DNA of 64,000 bases from Chloroflexota bacterium (GCA_021325635.1 JAJPGV010000036.1:1-64000), one strand, 5' to 3'; counted from the stretch's first letter, positions 25,201 through 34,895 are shown. The notes: a model not told the origin generated them from the letters alone. Numbers and translations are program-made.

Positions 25201-26189
25201 AGCCCGCGCGCGAACAGCGCCACCAGCGCAGCATATGGGGCGCCGGTCAGCAGCAGCCTGGGAGCGCTCAGCCGGTCGGACCGAAGGTTCAGATACACAA
25301 AGATGGAGCACAGCAGGATGGCCAGGATGCCCAGCAGCGGCTCGATGGACAGCCGCCAAGAGGAGAACACCAGGCCGAGCGAGCAGGGGATGGCCGCTTG
25401 CACAAGCATCGACCCGCTGACGTTACCGATCGCCAGGTCTTCCTTGCCCTGGCGCACCCACAGCACGGCATTCATGATCTCCGGCAGCTCCGTGGCGATC
25501 GGGCTCAGCAGCATGGACAGCACCACCGCGGGCAGCCCGACGCCGCCGGCCAGCGTGCCCAGATGCTCCACGAATAGGTTGGCCCCGTAGATCATGCCCG
25601 CCACGCCCAGCACGACCTGCATCACCACGCGCCAGGTGTCCGGTACCAGCACCGCTCGGTGGAAGTGCAGCGGAGCCAGGGTTCGCTGCTCGCCGATCTC
25701 TTCGCCCAGCTGGCCGAAGGCGTAGGCGAAATAGGCCGCGATCATGCCCAGAGCCACGAGCACCTTCACCGGGTAGGCCGGCACCAGGCTGCACAGCACC
25801 GCCGCGCCGAAGATGCCAAGGAACCACAATACATCCCGCGCTACGCCCAGCTGCTCCAGATCCAGCCGGCTGCCGATGGTCCGCTTGCCCCGCGCCGCCA
25901 GGGCGGTGAAGCCCACGCTGAAGTAGGCCACCGTCGATAGCATCAACGGCCCACCCACGATGGCCCCGATGCCGATCTCTTCGTGCACGGCAGCGCCGCT
26001 GCCAAAGGCCAGCGCGATGAGTGTCACCAGGCTCTCGGGCAGGGCAGTGCCGATGGCCGCCAGCACCGTGCCGACCGCGTTCTCGGAGATGTGCAGCTTG
26101 CGGCCCAGCCATTCGATCGAGTTCACGAACAGCTCGCACGAGATGAAGATCACCACGATCCCGGCCGCGATGGCGAGGATTGATGTCAT
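25197..26189 (-). CDS. CaCA-family sodium/calcium exchanger-like membrane protein
   Basis: A 330-residue integral membrane protein with about 10 helices and the two inverted alpha repeats of the YrbG/CaCA family: GTVLAAIGTALPESLVTLIA and VVLSMLLSPIATELPEIMNA. The family exchanges Na+ or H+ for Ca2+ across the inner membrane. The start ATG 26189 is preceded by GGAGGGGTGGT. Coupling to threonine dehydratase has no obvious metabolic logic. Confidence 0.85.
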   Translation of the reverse strand: MTSILAIAAGIVVIFISCELFVNSIEWLGRKLHISENAVGTVLAAIGTALPESLVTLIALAFGSGAAVHEEIGIGAIVGGPLMLSTVAYFSVGFTALAARGKRTIGSRLDLEQLGVARDVLWFLGIFGAAVLCSLVPAYPVKVLVALGMIAAYFAYAFGQLGEEIGEQRTLAPLHFHRAVLVPDTWRVVMQVVLGVAGMIYGANLFVEHLGTLAGGVGLPAVVLSMLLSPIATELPEIMNAVLWVRQGKEDLAIGNVSGSMLVQAAIPCSLGLVFSSWRLSIEPLLGILAILLCSIFVYLNLRSDRLSAPRLLLTGAPYAALVALFARGL

Positions 26190-26489
26190 ACCACCCCTCC
26201 AGTGCAGACGCCCAACGGCGCACGGTACCTCACCAACGCATACAAGGATAAGCTGACCAATCGGTACTGCTTCCAAACACTGAAGTGCCACCCGCATCCG
26301 ACGGGCAGTCGCCTTCCCGAACATTGGCTTTCACCGGCAGCAATTGACGATTGGCGACCCAGCCATGAGCTGAGGACCAAAAGCAGGACTCCCAGACAGG
26401 CGAAGATGTGGCGCGCGATGATCCGGCGCTAATGCTGGAGGCACCAACCCGGCCCCCAGTCCGACTGGGCCCTCCATATACTTCGGCAA
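26190..26489. other. 300-bp divergent intergenic region
   Basis: It is less GC-rich than its surroundings and should hold promoters for the exchanger (minus) and the membrane protein (plus). I could not pick convincing hexamers, and the short open frames show no coding character. Confidence 0.4.
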
Positions 26490-27089
26490 ATGAGCATTGA
26501 CGCTGGTCGGGGTTTTGTTTCCCGTTGGGCCCTAGCCACGACCACGGCATTTCTGATTGCCTCACTGTTGCAGTTTCTCGTTCGGCAATCACCCGCCTAT
26601 TCATGGGTGGTGGTCGTGATTTCGGCTGCCATCTTAGGCGTTTGTCAATGGCTTGTTCTGAGGGACGTCCCCGCCGCTGGCCACTGGTTCTGGGGCACTG
26701 CGCTGGGAGCATGCCTGGGACCTGTTGTCCAGATACTGATCCTTCGAAACCACGCATCGATCGGCGGGCCGGGTCCGCTTGGGTCACTGCCGGTATTCCT
26801 CCTGCTGGCCGGAACCCAGTGGTTGGCGCTGCGAGCCTGGGTAACAGCCGCAGCCTGGTGGATACCGTGTACCGTGGGGGCTGGTTTGGTGGGAGCCGTC
26901 CTTTCACGGGCCATAGTGCAGATTGCCTTCCCCTGGTTCCGAACTGAACTCGGCAGCTCGATCGTGATGGCGCTGGTCAGCGGACTCGTGCTGGGAGTGA
27001 TCACCGGTCTCGTCATGGCTGCACTCTGGCGCCAACCCGGCCACCCTAGCGGGCGCCAGCTATTGCCACTGCCATCCTGGGCTGCATAA
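26490..27089 (+). CDS. hypothetical membrane protein, about six helices
   Basis: A 199-residue, strongly hydrophobic protein with roughly six membrane segments, for example ATTTAFLIASLLQFLV, WVVVVISAAILGVCQWLVL and SSIVMALVSGLVLGVITGLV. Trp-rich turns and the repeated pattern GVCQWLVLRD / GTQWLALRAW suggest an internal duplication of a three-helix unit. I recognise no family. It stands alone between divergently and convergently oriented neighbours. Confidence 0.65.
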   Translation: MSIDAGRGFVSRWALATTTAFLIASLLQFLVRQSPAYSWVVVVISAAILGVCQWLVLRDVPAAGHWFWGTALGACLGPVVQILILRNHASIGGPGPLGSLPVFLLLAGTQWLALRAWVTAAAWWIPCTVGAGLVGAVLSRAIVQIAFPWFRTELGSSIVMALVSGLVLGVITGLVMAALWRQPGHPSGRQLLPLPSWAA

Positions 27090-27257
27090 ACTCACTTCGG
27101 TTCAGACTTGGCGCGCCAGGCCTGGCCCCTAAGTCCGGTGCGCAATCCTGCCCGGCATTCGGGGCAGCACATGCTGTCGCAACGAGCTAGGGTAGGGTCT
27201 CTTGGTCGCATTTCCGGGGATTCAGAGCTCGAACGCCGCAGACCTGCTTTGCCCGCA

Positions 27258-28010
27258 TCACGCAAAGGCGCGATAGCCGAGCTCCTCGGCGATCGCTCTG
27301 ATATTGAACGAGGCCTCGCTCCAGTCGACCCACGGCCGCTGATTGAGTCGACGTGCCGCCAATTCAGCTACGCCCGCCTGGCTGATTAGGAGCTTCTCAA
27401 GAACGTGATCTTGGGCGATGCACTCAAATGTTTCATCGTGGAACGCCAAAAGGTAGTGCCTGAGCGAATCCCACCACAGAGGATTCCTGTCGCTTGGCCG
27501 CCGGTACAGCGCCTTCGTTTCCGCAAGCCATTTCGAATTGGCCACGGTATGTGCGAAGAAGGGCCGAAGTCCCTTGCCATACAACGGATGATTCCTGAGG
27601 ACCTCCTCCTCCGGCAGACCGAACTTCAGGGCCACACATGAAAGAAATTCGACGACACCGATCGTGTCGAGGTCATTGACAGTGATGTTTCTCGGCGAGG
27701 GGTCTCGTTGCATACCCGAGGCAACCCCAGGAAACCAAACTGCCTTCCCGTCTTCGCCGTACTCGGTCCCGAGACAGAACGACACGATGGTCAATGACCC
27801 GTCGGTGAATAGGTGTGGCAGTGGTGCACCGACATCGATAGGCACGCCCCTGAGCGGCACACAGTACTCGTCACCGTGCGACTTTGCAAGATTTCGCTCT
27901 GCTTCTAACTCTGCGTTGGCGGCAGCACGACTGGCCGTCCAATCCTTTGCGGCCGCTGCACGCCTCGATTCGGCTTGTGACGATGCGAGCTCATTCCAAG
28001 GGTCGTCCAT
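27258..28010 (-). CDS. hypothetical protein with coiled N-terminus
   Basis: The 250-residue product has an Ala/Glu/Arg-rich helical start (residues 1-45), then a mixed globular region without signal peptide or membrane helix. Its codon and base use is less GC-extreme than neighbouring genes, which may reflect horizontal transfer. No family is recognised. ATG 28010 is chosen over ATG 28058 because GGGGAG precedes it, though spacing is long. Confidence 0.55.
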   Translation of the reverse strand: MDDPWNELASSQAESRRAAAAKDWTASRAAANAELEAERNLAKSHGDEYCVPLRGVPIDVGAPLPHLFTDGSLTIVSFCLGTEYGEDGKAVWFPGVASGMQRDPSPRNITVNDLDTIGVVEFLSCVALKFGLPEEEVLRNHPLYGKGLRPFFAHTVANSKWLAETKALYRRPSDRNPLWWDSLRHYLLAFHDETFECIAQDHVLEKLLISQAGVAELAARRLNQRPWVDWSEASFNIRAIAEELGYRAFA

Positions 28011-28097
28011 CAAGGCCAGGTTACTCCCCTGTAGTGCTGTACCTGGCACCCGGGCCACGAGCGACGAATGCCGGCTAGCGACCCCGGTTGGAATGGG

Positions 28098-29354
28098 TCA
28101 GCTGAACAGGACGAATTTGCCGTCCTGCAGCTGCTGCACCACGGGGGGGTGGTTCGCATCCCGTTCAGGCGTGAAGGAGAAGTCGCCCAGCACGGTTGGC
28201 AGATTCTTGGTCTGGTTCAGCGCCACCCGAATCGCTTCGCGATCCGCCGAGGGGTCGCTCGAAAGGTTGGCGCGCTTCATCGCGTCCGCCAGGATGTACA
28301 TCCCTGCATACGCCTGCGCCGCGAACTGGTCCGGATCCCTGTTGTACCTCGACTTGAAGTCCGAGACGAACTTCTGGCTCAGCGGGTTGGGACTGCTGGG
28401 AATCCAGGCCGCGCCAACAACCAATCCGTTGGCCGCGGGTCCGGCCAGCCTGGCAACCTGAGGGCTATTGAAGCCGCTGCCGCCGATGATCCGCACGGCG
28501 TCCGGAATACCGAGCTTGCGCGCCTGAGCCACCACGCCAGCCCCAACGCTGGTCACGGTCGAGACGACGATAGCGTCCGGAGCAGCGCTCTTGATTTTGG
28601 ATAGCTGGGTACTGAAGTCGGCGTCTTTCACCGAAAACGTTTCGGTGTCGGTCACCTCGATTCCATTGTCTGCCAGCGCCTTTTTGAACACGTCGTAGCC
28701 TGACTTGGAGAACGCGTCGTCGCTGGCGTAGGCCAGCGCGGCCTTCTTGAGATTCAGCTTCTGCTTGGCCACCTTGATGGTGTTCGGGGCTACCTGGAAC
28801 TCGGCCAGCGAATCGCGGAAGACATACTCGCCCACGGCAGTGATGCCGTCGGCGGTCGTCGACACGCCCAGCACCGGCACCTTAGCCTTGACTGCTTCGG
28901 CGTCCGAAGCAAAGGCGGAGCTGCTGAGCGTCGGGCCCAGGATCGCTACGGCACCGTCTTTGAAGAACTTCTGGAACACCCCCGCCGCCTGGGTCCTATC
29001 ACCCGCGTCGTCCTGGGCGTCGATCTCGAGCTTCCAGCCGGCGAGCATGCCGGAGCGATTGATCTCGTCCTGCGCCATCAGCACCGCGTCACGCTGCGCC
29101 TGCCCGTGCGGGCCATCGGCGCCGGTCAGGCTGAATGAGGCGCCAACCTTGGCCGTCTTCCCCCCCGCGCCGCCGGTCGTTTGCACCGACGCTGCCGCGG
29201 AAACCGCCGAGGTCCCGGCCGAGGCATCCGCCGCGGCAGCTCCCGGGCGCGACGCGGCGCCGCCTCCGGAACGAGCGGCCGTCCCCGCGCCACAGCCCAC
29301 GAGGAGCAGCGCCATGAGCGCAGCAGCGGGCGACAACAGCCTTCGGAAGACCAT
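28098..29354 (-). CDS. branched-chain-amino-acid-type ABC substrate-binding lipoprotein
   Basis: A 418-residue periplasmic binding protein of the LivJ/Peripla_BP_6 type. It has a lipobox (ALMALLLVGC, Cys21), a Ser/Ala-rich linker, then the fold signature KVGASFSLTGADGPHGQAQR and ILGPTLSSSAFASDAEAVK. Such proteins feed amino acids, amides or aromatic acids to LivHMGF-type transporters. No LivHMGF genes are adjacent; the ATPase downstream on the same strand is of another subfamily. Confidence 0.85.
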   Translation of the reverse strand: MVFRRLLSPAAALMALLLVGCGAGTAARSGGGAASRPGAAAADASAGTSAVSAAASVQTTGGAGGKTAKVGASFSLTGADGPHGQAQRDAVLMAQDEINRSGMLAGWKLEIDAQDDAGDRTQAAGVFQKFFKDGAVAILGPTLSSSAFASDAEAVKAKVPVLGVSTTADGITAVGEYVFRDSLAEFQVAPNTIKVAKQKLNLKKAALAYASDDAFSKSGYDVFKKALADNGIEVTDTETFSVKDADFSTQLSKIKSAAPDAIVVSTVTSVGAGVVAQARKLGIPDAVRIIGGSGFNSPQVARLAGPAANGLVVGAAWIPSSPNPLSQKFVSDFKSRYNRDPDQFAAQAYAGMYILADAMKRANLSSDPSADREAIRVALNQTKNLPTVLGDFSFTPERDANHPPVVQQLQDGKFVLFS

Positions 29355-29439
29355 AGACGTTGATTTACCTCCCTGACCAGGAAACGACCCTGCGGATTAT
29401 AGGCACGCCGAGCACGGCGGGAGCCCCGGCTGCTGGCTT

Positions 29440-30525
29440 CTAGGCCGTCTCGCCTGCCGGGAAGACCATGATTTGCTGCGGCTCAACCATCATGCGGACG
29501 GGGCCATGGTCAGCTCCGGGCCTGGCTCGACACTTGCCCAGCAGTGGCTGGTCGCCGACGCTGGCCCGGAAGGTGAATTGATCGCCCAGGAAGGTACTGC
29601 TCTCCAACACGCCCTCGAGCACGTTGGTCCGGTCCCCATCCTCGCCGCCGATGGGGCACAGCGCCTCTGGACGAAATCCGAGCATCACTGCGCCGGCCCC
29701 ACCCGGAGCAGCCGCGGCGAAACGCAGCGTCCCGATGGCGGTCTCCGCGGCCGATGTCCCGATCATCCTGCCCGGCAGCCAGTTCATGGCGCCGAAGAAG
29801 TCAGCGACCTCAGCGCGGCACGGCTGGTTGTACAGCTCGTCGGGCGTGCCCATCTGCAGCAGCTCGCCGTGCTGCAGCAGCGCGATCTTGTCGGCCACCG
29901 CCATCGCCTCGACCTGGTCGTGGGTCACGTACAGCACGGTTGACCCCAGCTGCTTGGCCAGGTCGCGGATGCGGCCGCGCACGTCCTCGCGCAGCCGCGC
30001 GTCGAGGTTGCTCAAGGGCTCGTCCATCAACAGCAGCTTGGAGTTGACGGCGATGGCCCGCGCCAGCGCCACCCGCTGCTGCTGGCCGCCGCTCAGCAGC
30101 GTCGCCGAGCGGTTGGCGTGCATCTCGAGCTCGACCATCTTCAGCGCCTTCATGACGCGCTCGGGCACCTCGCTGCGCGGGATGCGCTGCACGCCTTCGG
30201 TAAGCGGCAGGGATACGTTCTTGAACACGGTCAGGTGCGGCCACACGGCGTACGACTGAAACACCATGCCCAGGTGGCGCTGCTGCGGCGGCACCCATAC
30301 CGGCGGGTCGTCGCTGGACACCGTCCGCCCCCCAATGCTGATCTCGCCGCCATCGGGCGTCTCCAGGCCGGCTACGCAGCGCAGCAGCGTCGTCTTGCCG
30401 GAGCCGCTGGCGCCCACGATGACGAAGAACTCGCCCTCGTCGACGTCCAGGTCGAGGCCGTTGATCGCGCGCAGCGCGCCCTCCGCCACCGCGAACTCCT
30501 TCAGCAGCCCACGGATGGAGATCAT
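29440..30525 (-). CDS. ABC transporter ATP-binding protein with TOBE domain (MalK/PotA/FbpC type)
   Basis: A 361-residue ATPase with Walker A GASGSGKTT, Q-loop FQSYAVWPHL, signature LSGGQQQR, Walker B LLLMDEPLSNLDA and the H-loop YVTHDQVEAM. A C-terminal TOBE-like regulatory region follows (LGFRPEALCP onwards). Members energise uptake of sugars, polyamines or iron. No permease for it lies nearby. ATG 30525 is preferred; GTG 30531 is possible. It is on the same strand as the enoyl-CoA hydratase and ALDH genes upstream. Confidence 0.88.
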   Translation of the reverse strand: MISIRGLLKEFAVAEGALRAINGLDLDVDEGEFFVIVGASGSGKTTLLRCVAGLETPDGGEISIGGRTVSSDDPPVWVPPQQRHLGMVFQSYAVWPHLTVFKNVSLPLTEGVQRIPRSEVPERVMKALKMVELEMHANRSATLLSGGQQQRVALARAIAVNSKLLLMDEPLSNLDARLREDVRGRIRDLAKQLGSTVLYVTHDQVEAMAVADKIALLQHGELLQMGTPDELYNQPCRAEVADFFGAMNWLPGRMIGTSAAETAIGTLRFAAAAPGGAGAVMLGFRPEALCPIGGEDGDRTNVLEGVLESSTFLGDQFTFRASVGDQPLLGKCRARPGADHGPVRMMVEPQQIMVFPAGETA

Positions 30526-30662
30526 CGACACGGGCCGCCCCCCAAGGAGGGACACGCCGCCCTCCAGCAATCGATCGTCGTCATGTCGAGTACCCGGTAT
30601 GGTACACACCGAATACCGTCCTGTCAGCTGGCCTGCCCGAAGCGGCCGCCTGTTTCGGTCGG

Positions 30663-31442
30663 CTAGCCCTTTGCTTTATCGAGAAAGGCCTGCAGCGCCT
30701 GGTGGAAGGCAGGGCGCTGTGCGGCCGATCGCATCGCCTGCTCCTCAGCATCGAGCTGGGCCTCGATCGGCTGCGAGGCGGCCGATGCCAGCAGCTTGCG
30801 CGTCGCCAGCAGCGTCTCGATCGGCACGTCGGCCATGCTCGCGGCGACGGCGCAGGCCGCGTCGAGAAGATCCTCCAGCAGCGTTACCTGCCCCACCAGC
30901 CCCAGGCTCAGCGCCTCCTGGGCCGCCAGCGTTCGGTTCGTGACCAGCAGCTCCATGGCCCGGCTCGGGCCCAGCATCCGGGTGAGAAAGACCGAGTTGC
31001 CCCCGTCGGGCGGCAGCGCCAGCCGGAAATAGGCGGCGGTGAACGAAGCGGAGGCGCTGGCCAGCCGGTAGTCCGCGGCCAGCGCCAGACTCATGCCACC
31101 GCCGGCGGCCGGCCCGTTGACGGCCGCCACGATCGGCACCTGCGCCTGCAGCATGGCTCGAACCGCTTCGTGGTGCTGCGCCGCTTGCGCGGCGATGGCC
31201 TGCGCCGCATCCGGCGCCGCTCCCACCCACTTCAGGTCCGCGCCCACGCAGAAGGCCGGCGGAGCGCCAGTGAGCACCACCGCCTTCGCCGCCACCGACG
31301 AGGATGCCTGGCGCAGCTGGTTGGCCAGCTCCGCCATCATCTCCGGCACCATGGCGTTGCGCCGATCCGGCCGGTTCAGAGTCAGGACGGCCACGTTGCC
31401 CCGCAGCTCGTGCTCCACCAGCCGGCCCGGCTCAGCGCTCAC
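30663..31442 (-). CDS. enoyl-CoA hydratase/isomerase family protein
   Basis: A 259-residue crotonase-fold enzyme. The oxyanion-hole motifs are VLTGAPPAFCVGADLKWV and VNGPAAGGGMSLALAADYRLA. The two glutamates typical of true hydratases are not evident (position of the second reads LPPDGGN), so isomerase, hydrolase or decarboxylase activity is as likely. GTG 31442 fits the family N-terminus (LVEHELRGNVAVLTLNRPDRRNAM). It follows the ALDH gene at 103 nt. Confidence 0.82.
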   Translation of the reverse strand: MSAEPGRLVEHELRGNVAVLTLNRPDRRNAMVPEMMAELANQLRQASSSVAAKAVVLTGAPPAFCVGADLKWVGAAPDAAQAIAAQAAQHHEAVRAMLQAQVPIVAAVNGPAAGGGMSLALAADYRLASASASFTAAYFRLALPPDGGNSVFLTRMLGPSRAMELLVTNRTLAAQEALSLGLVGQVTLLEDLLDAACAVAASMADVPIETLLATRKLLASAASQPIEAQLDAEEQAMRSAAQRPAFHQALQAFLDKAKG

Positions 31443-31544
31443 GGACGCGCCAGCCGGTCGCCGCGCGGCGCGGCCACGGCCCTTTCGCGCGGCGACCTCA
31501 CGCTCCGCGTGCCTCGGCACTCATGCGAGCGCGGCCGGCGCCCG

Positions 31545-32987
31545 CTAGACGCCCGCCAGGATGACGGACTTCTCCTCCAGGTAGTAGTCCATCACCTCCG
31601 AGCCGTGCTCCTTGCCGTAGCCGCTGTGCTTGGCGCCGCCGAACGGCAGCTCGTCATACGCCACCTGGATGGAGTTCACCCAGGTGTAGCCTGCGTCCAG
31701 CTCGTCGATCGCCCGCTGCGCCTTGGCGAAGTCGCGAGTGAAGATGGACGAGCCCAGTCCGTACTCGGAGCTGTTCGCCTTCTGGAGGGCTTCGTTGAGG
31801 TCCTTCACCACCATGATCGGCAGCAGCGGGCCGAAGGTCTCCTCCTTCCACACCCGTGCCTCGTCCGGCACGTTTACGACCACCGTCGGCTCGAAGTAGA
31901 AGCCTTTGTCGAAGCCGTCGCCCTCCGGGCGCTTGCCGCCCGCCAGCACCTTGCCGCCGCGGTCCACGGCGTCCTTGAGCTGCGCTTCGATACCCTCGCG
32001 TCCGCCGGCTGTGTGCATCGGGCCCATCTGGGAGGCGGTGTCCGATCCGTTGCCCACCTTGAGCCGCTGCGCGCGGCCGGTGATCTTCTCGATGAACTCG
32101 TCGGCCACCGACTCCATCACGTACACGCGCTTGACCGCCAGGCAGGCCTGACCAGCGTTGAAGAAGCGGCCGATGGCGATGGACTTGGCTGCCAGCTCCA
32201 CGTCGGCGTCATCGCAGATGATGGCCGGGTCGCTGCCGCCCAACTCCAGCGTCACGCGCTTGATCTCGTCGGCCGCGGCGGCCATGACGTGCTTACCCGT
32301 GACCGTCTCGCCGGTGAAGCCGATCTTGCGCACCACGGGGTTGCGGATGAGCTCCTCGCCCACCACGTTGCCAGGACCGGTGACCACGTTCAGCACGCCG
32401 GCCGGCAGGCCCGCCTCGGTCATCAGCTCGGCCAGCCGCAGCGTGGCCAGCGGCGTGGTGCTGGCCGGCTTGGCCACCACCGTGTTGCCGACGGCCAGGG
32501 CCGGGGCCATCTTGCTGGAGAACAGCGTCAACGGGAAGTTCCAGGGGATGATCGCGCCCACGACGCCCATCGGGCGGCGGACCACCAGGCCCATGGCCTT
32601 GTACTGCGGCAGCGACATCTGCTCGCCGTGCAGCGCTCCCCCTGCCACCAGGCCGGCATACTGCTCGATGGCCGCTGCGAAGCGGTCCACCTCGATGTGC
32701 GAGTCGCGAATGGGCTTGCCCTGCTCGGCCGTCAGCAGCTTGGCCACCTCTTCCAGGTGGTCGCGCACGTGCGCCGCGCACTTGTTCAGGATGCTGGCGC
32801 GCTTGTGGGCCGGCATGCCCGACCAGGCGGGGAATGCCGCGGCAGCCGCGGCGATGGCCTTGCGGGTGTCCTCGGCGTCGGCCTTGGGAACGCTGTCGAC
32901 CACCTCGCCAGTCGCGGGGTTGCGGACCTCCATGGTGGCTCCGCTGGCCGCCGCCACCGGCTGGCCATTGATGTTCATGAGTGCCAT
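31545..32987 (-). CDS. NAD(P)-dependent aldehyde dehydrogenase
   Basis: A 480-residue ALDH oxidising an aldehyde to the acid. The catalytic Cys sits in NAGQACLAVKRVYV and the general-base Glu in VTLELGGSDP; the cofactor loop reads GFTGETVTGKHVM. The substrate class (succinate semialdehyde, betaine or aromatic aldehyde) cannot be set by eye. CTCCTGG on the plus strand, read as CCAGGAG, gives a ribosome site ahead of ATG 32987. It is divergent from the enoyl-CoA hydratase at 33184. Confidence 0.9.
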   Translation of the reverse strand: MALMNINGQPVAAASGATMEVRNPATGEVVDSVPKADAEDTRKAIAAAAAAFPAWSGMPAHKRASILNKCAAHVRDHLEEVAKLLTAEQGKPIRDSHIEVDRFAAAIEQYAGLVAGGALHGEQMSLPQYKAMGLVVRRPMGVVGAIIPWNFPLTLFSSKMAPALAVGNTVVAKPASTTPLATLRLAELMTEAGLPAGVLNVVTGPGNVVGEELIRNPVVRKIGFTGETVTGKHVMAAAADEIKRVTLELGGSDPAIICDDADVELAAKSIAIGRFFNAGQACLAVKRVYVMESVADEFIEKITGRAQRLKVGNGSDTASQMGPMHTAGGREGIEAQLKDAVDRGGKVLAGGKRPEGDGFDKGFYFEPTVVVNVPDEARVWKEETFGPLLPIMVVKDLNEALQKANSSEYGLGSSIFTRDFAKAQRAIDELDAGYTWVNSIQVAYDELPFGGAKHSGYGKEHGSEVMDYYLEEKSVILAGV

Positions 32988-33183
32988 AGCTCTCTCCTGG
33001 TGGGTTCGCGATAATGATTAGGCGCAGGCATCCGCGCCGCGACTTCGCCGAGCTTCGGCCAGGCCATCAAGGGCTGGGGCGCGTCGCTCGCCGGATCTCG
33101 AGAAAGCGAGTATCGCGGGGCGGACCTACGACTAAATCTACCATCGAGGCAGCTTGTTCACGCTGCTTCAAAGAGAGGATTCA

Positions 33184-33987
33184 GTGGCACAAGCACCGAC
33201 GGACCTCCATCCTCTGACCCTCACGCGCGAGGCGGATGGCGTGGCCTTCATTCATATCAACCGGCCACCGGCCAACAGCTACAACAAGGCTTTCATGGAT
33301 GACCTCAACGCCATCGTCGACGAGATCCGCTTCGACGACGCCATCCACAGCGCGGTGCTGATGAGCGACCTGGCGCCCAAGTTCTTCTGCGCCGGCGCCG
33401 ACATCAACATGTTCCGCGACACCAGTCCCATCCAGCGCTCGATGATCATCCTGCACATGCACGAGATCCTGCAGAAGATCGAGCGCACGCCCAAGGTGTT
33501 CGTGGCCGCCATCAGCGGGCATGCGCTGGGCGGCGGGCTGGAGATCGCCCTGGCCTGCGACGTGCGCATTGCCGCCGAGGGCGAGTACCGCGTCGGGCTG
33601 CCGGAGGTCACGCTGGGCCTGCTGCCGGGCAACGGCGGCACGCAGCGCCTGCCCCGCCTGGTGGGCCGCGCCAAGTCACTCGACATGATGCTCACCGGCG
33701 ACCCGGTGAATCCCAAGACCGCGCTCGAGATCGGCCTGGTCGATAAGCTGGTCCCGGCCGACGACGTGCTGGCGGAGGCCAGCAAGTACGCCAAGCGCCT
33801 GGCCGGCGGCGCCACCTTCGCCATCGGCAGCATCAAACTGTCGGCCAAGCAGGGCATCGAGCTCCCGCTCGACGGCGCCCTGGCCCTCGAGCGCCATGCT
33901 CTGTGGGGCGTCTTTGCCAGCGACGACGCCGCCGAAGGACTGGCCGCCTTCAAGGAGAAGCGCTCGCCCAACTGGACGGGACGCTAG
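33184..33987 (+). CDS. enoyl-CoA hydratase
   Basis: A 267-residue crotonase-family protein. It shows APKFFCAGADINMF and ISGHALGGGLEIALACDVRIA for the oxyanion hole and LPEVTLGLLPGNGGTQRLPRLVG with the second catalytic glutamate, so it is a better candidate for a true hydratase than the paralogue at 30663. The start is GTG 33184 with AGAGAGGA upstream. A strong terminator lies 144 nt after the stop. Confidence 0.88.
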   Translation: MAQAPTDLHPLTLTREADGVAFIHINRPPANSYNKAFMDDLNAIVDEIRFDDAIHSAVLMSDLAPKFFCAGADINMFRDTSPIQRSMIILHMHEILQKIERTPKVFVAAISGHALGGGLEIALACDVRIAAEGEYRVGLPEVTLGLLPGNGGTQRLPRLVGRAKSLDMMLTGDPVNPKTALEIGLVDKLVPADDVLAEASKYAKRLAGGATFAIGSIKLSAKQGIELPLDGALALERHALWGVFASDDAAEGLAAFKEKRSPNWTGR

Positions 33988-34130
33988 GCGCGCCAAGAGC
34001 GCGGGGCGCCGGACGAGCGCCAGCTGGGAGGCGCGTGCCGAGCGATGAGCGCCGAGGGCCGAAGCGCGTCTCGGGCGCAGGGGGAAAAGTCGGCGCCCCT
34101 GATGACGGGCGCAGGGCGCGTGAAGCACGA

Positions 34131-34164
34131 AAAAGCCCCCGGAGCGAACGCTCCGGGGGCTTTT
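34131..34164. terminator. bidirectional intrinsic terminator
   Basis: A perfect 16-bp stem runs from AAAAGCCCCCGGAGCG (34131-34146) to its complement at 34149-34164 around a 2-nt core. It gives an A-run before and a T-run after on both strands. It separates the convergent enoyl-CoA hydratase and PaaA-like genes. Confidence 0.93.
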
Positions 34165-34175
34165 GGTGTTCCGTC

Positions 34176-34895
34176 TTAGAAGTATTTCCGGCCGACCGTC
34201 GGATCCGGAACCTGCAGGCCCATGCCCTCGATAAGGGGGTTGACCTCTTTGAGGTACATCTGGCGAGCCTCGGCGTTGTGTCGCTTCTTCAGGCCCCAGT
34301 GGATGAACCGCTCGGCGCGCTTGGACTCGGAGGACCCGAACATGTCGAGCGCCTTCGGGTACCAGTAGTTCACGCTGTCCTGGATGCGGCGGCGCTGGCC
34401 CTCATCTTCGCTCTGGGCCATGCGGCGCGTCTCCTCCTCGCCGTGGCCGATGTGCCCGGCCTCCTCCTGGATCATCTGCGGCATGAAGCGGTCGAGGGGA
34501 GCGAAGCTGCCGCCAACGTACTCTTCCAGCTGGTAGCGGCCAATGCGGTCGACCAAGAAGCCGAACACGGCGTAATCCTCCCAGGTGGTGATCTCGCCGC
34601 GGAAGGCCTCCACGTAGCGCTCGATGTTGGAGCGCTTCAGCAGGTAGCTGGTGTCCACACCCAGCTGGTTGGCCAGCCAGCACACCTTGCGAAAGTGGTC
34701 CACCTCTTCGCCGGCCGTGCGAGCGACGATGAGCTTATCCGTCTCGGTTGGCGCATTGTCCATCGACACCCGCATGTACAGGTGCGGGCCGCCGATCTCG
34801 CAGTCGGCCTGGATCTGGAGCACGCGCCGCAGGAGGTCCCCGTACTCGGGATCCATCTTGTCAACGTCTTTGATTTCAACTTTGTCGGTGAACAT
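34176..34895 (-). CDS. ferritin-like di-iron protein related to phenylacetyl-CoA epoxidase subunit PaaA/PaaC
   Basis: The 239-residue, helical protein carries two ExxH motifs, AGEEVDHFRK near residue 63 and QEEAGHIGHGEEE near residue 142. It also has additional Glu residues in the first and third helices, the ligand pattern of a di-iron carboxylate centre. PaaA-type subunits epoxidise CoA-linked aromatic rings with O2 together with PaaB, C and E, none of which is visible here. It may be a stand-alone oxygenase or a structural homologue. It has the best sigma-70-type promoter in the window and lies divergent from the UbiD-like gene. Confidence 0.75.
   Translation of the reverse strand: MFTDKVEIKDVDKMDPEYGDLLRRVLQIQADCEIGGPHLYMRVSMDNAPTETDKLIVARTAGEEVDHFRKVCWLANQLGVDTSYLLKRSNIERYVEAFRGEITTWEDYAVFGFLVDRIGRYQLEEYVGGSFAPLDRFMPQMIQEEAGHIGHGEEETRRMAQSEDEGQRRRIQDSVNYWYPKALDMFGSSESKRAERFIHWGLKKRHNAEARQMYLKEVNPLIEGMGLQVPDPTVGRKYF

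Noticed and set aside
26202-26432. Short plus-strand frame in the exchanger/membrane-protein spacer
   Set aside because: No ribosome site, no domain and no codon bias; probably chance.
29440-30525. ATPase as partner of the NitT/TauT permeases
   Set aside because: It has the C-terminal TOBE extension and sequence type of MalK/PotA/FbpC ATPases, not of SsuB/TauB, and is 18 kb or more away.
34000-34130. Further heptamer array after the enoyl-CoA hydratase gene
   Set aside because: The stretch is rich in GCGC and GGCGC words but shows no regular 7-bp period.
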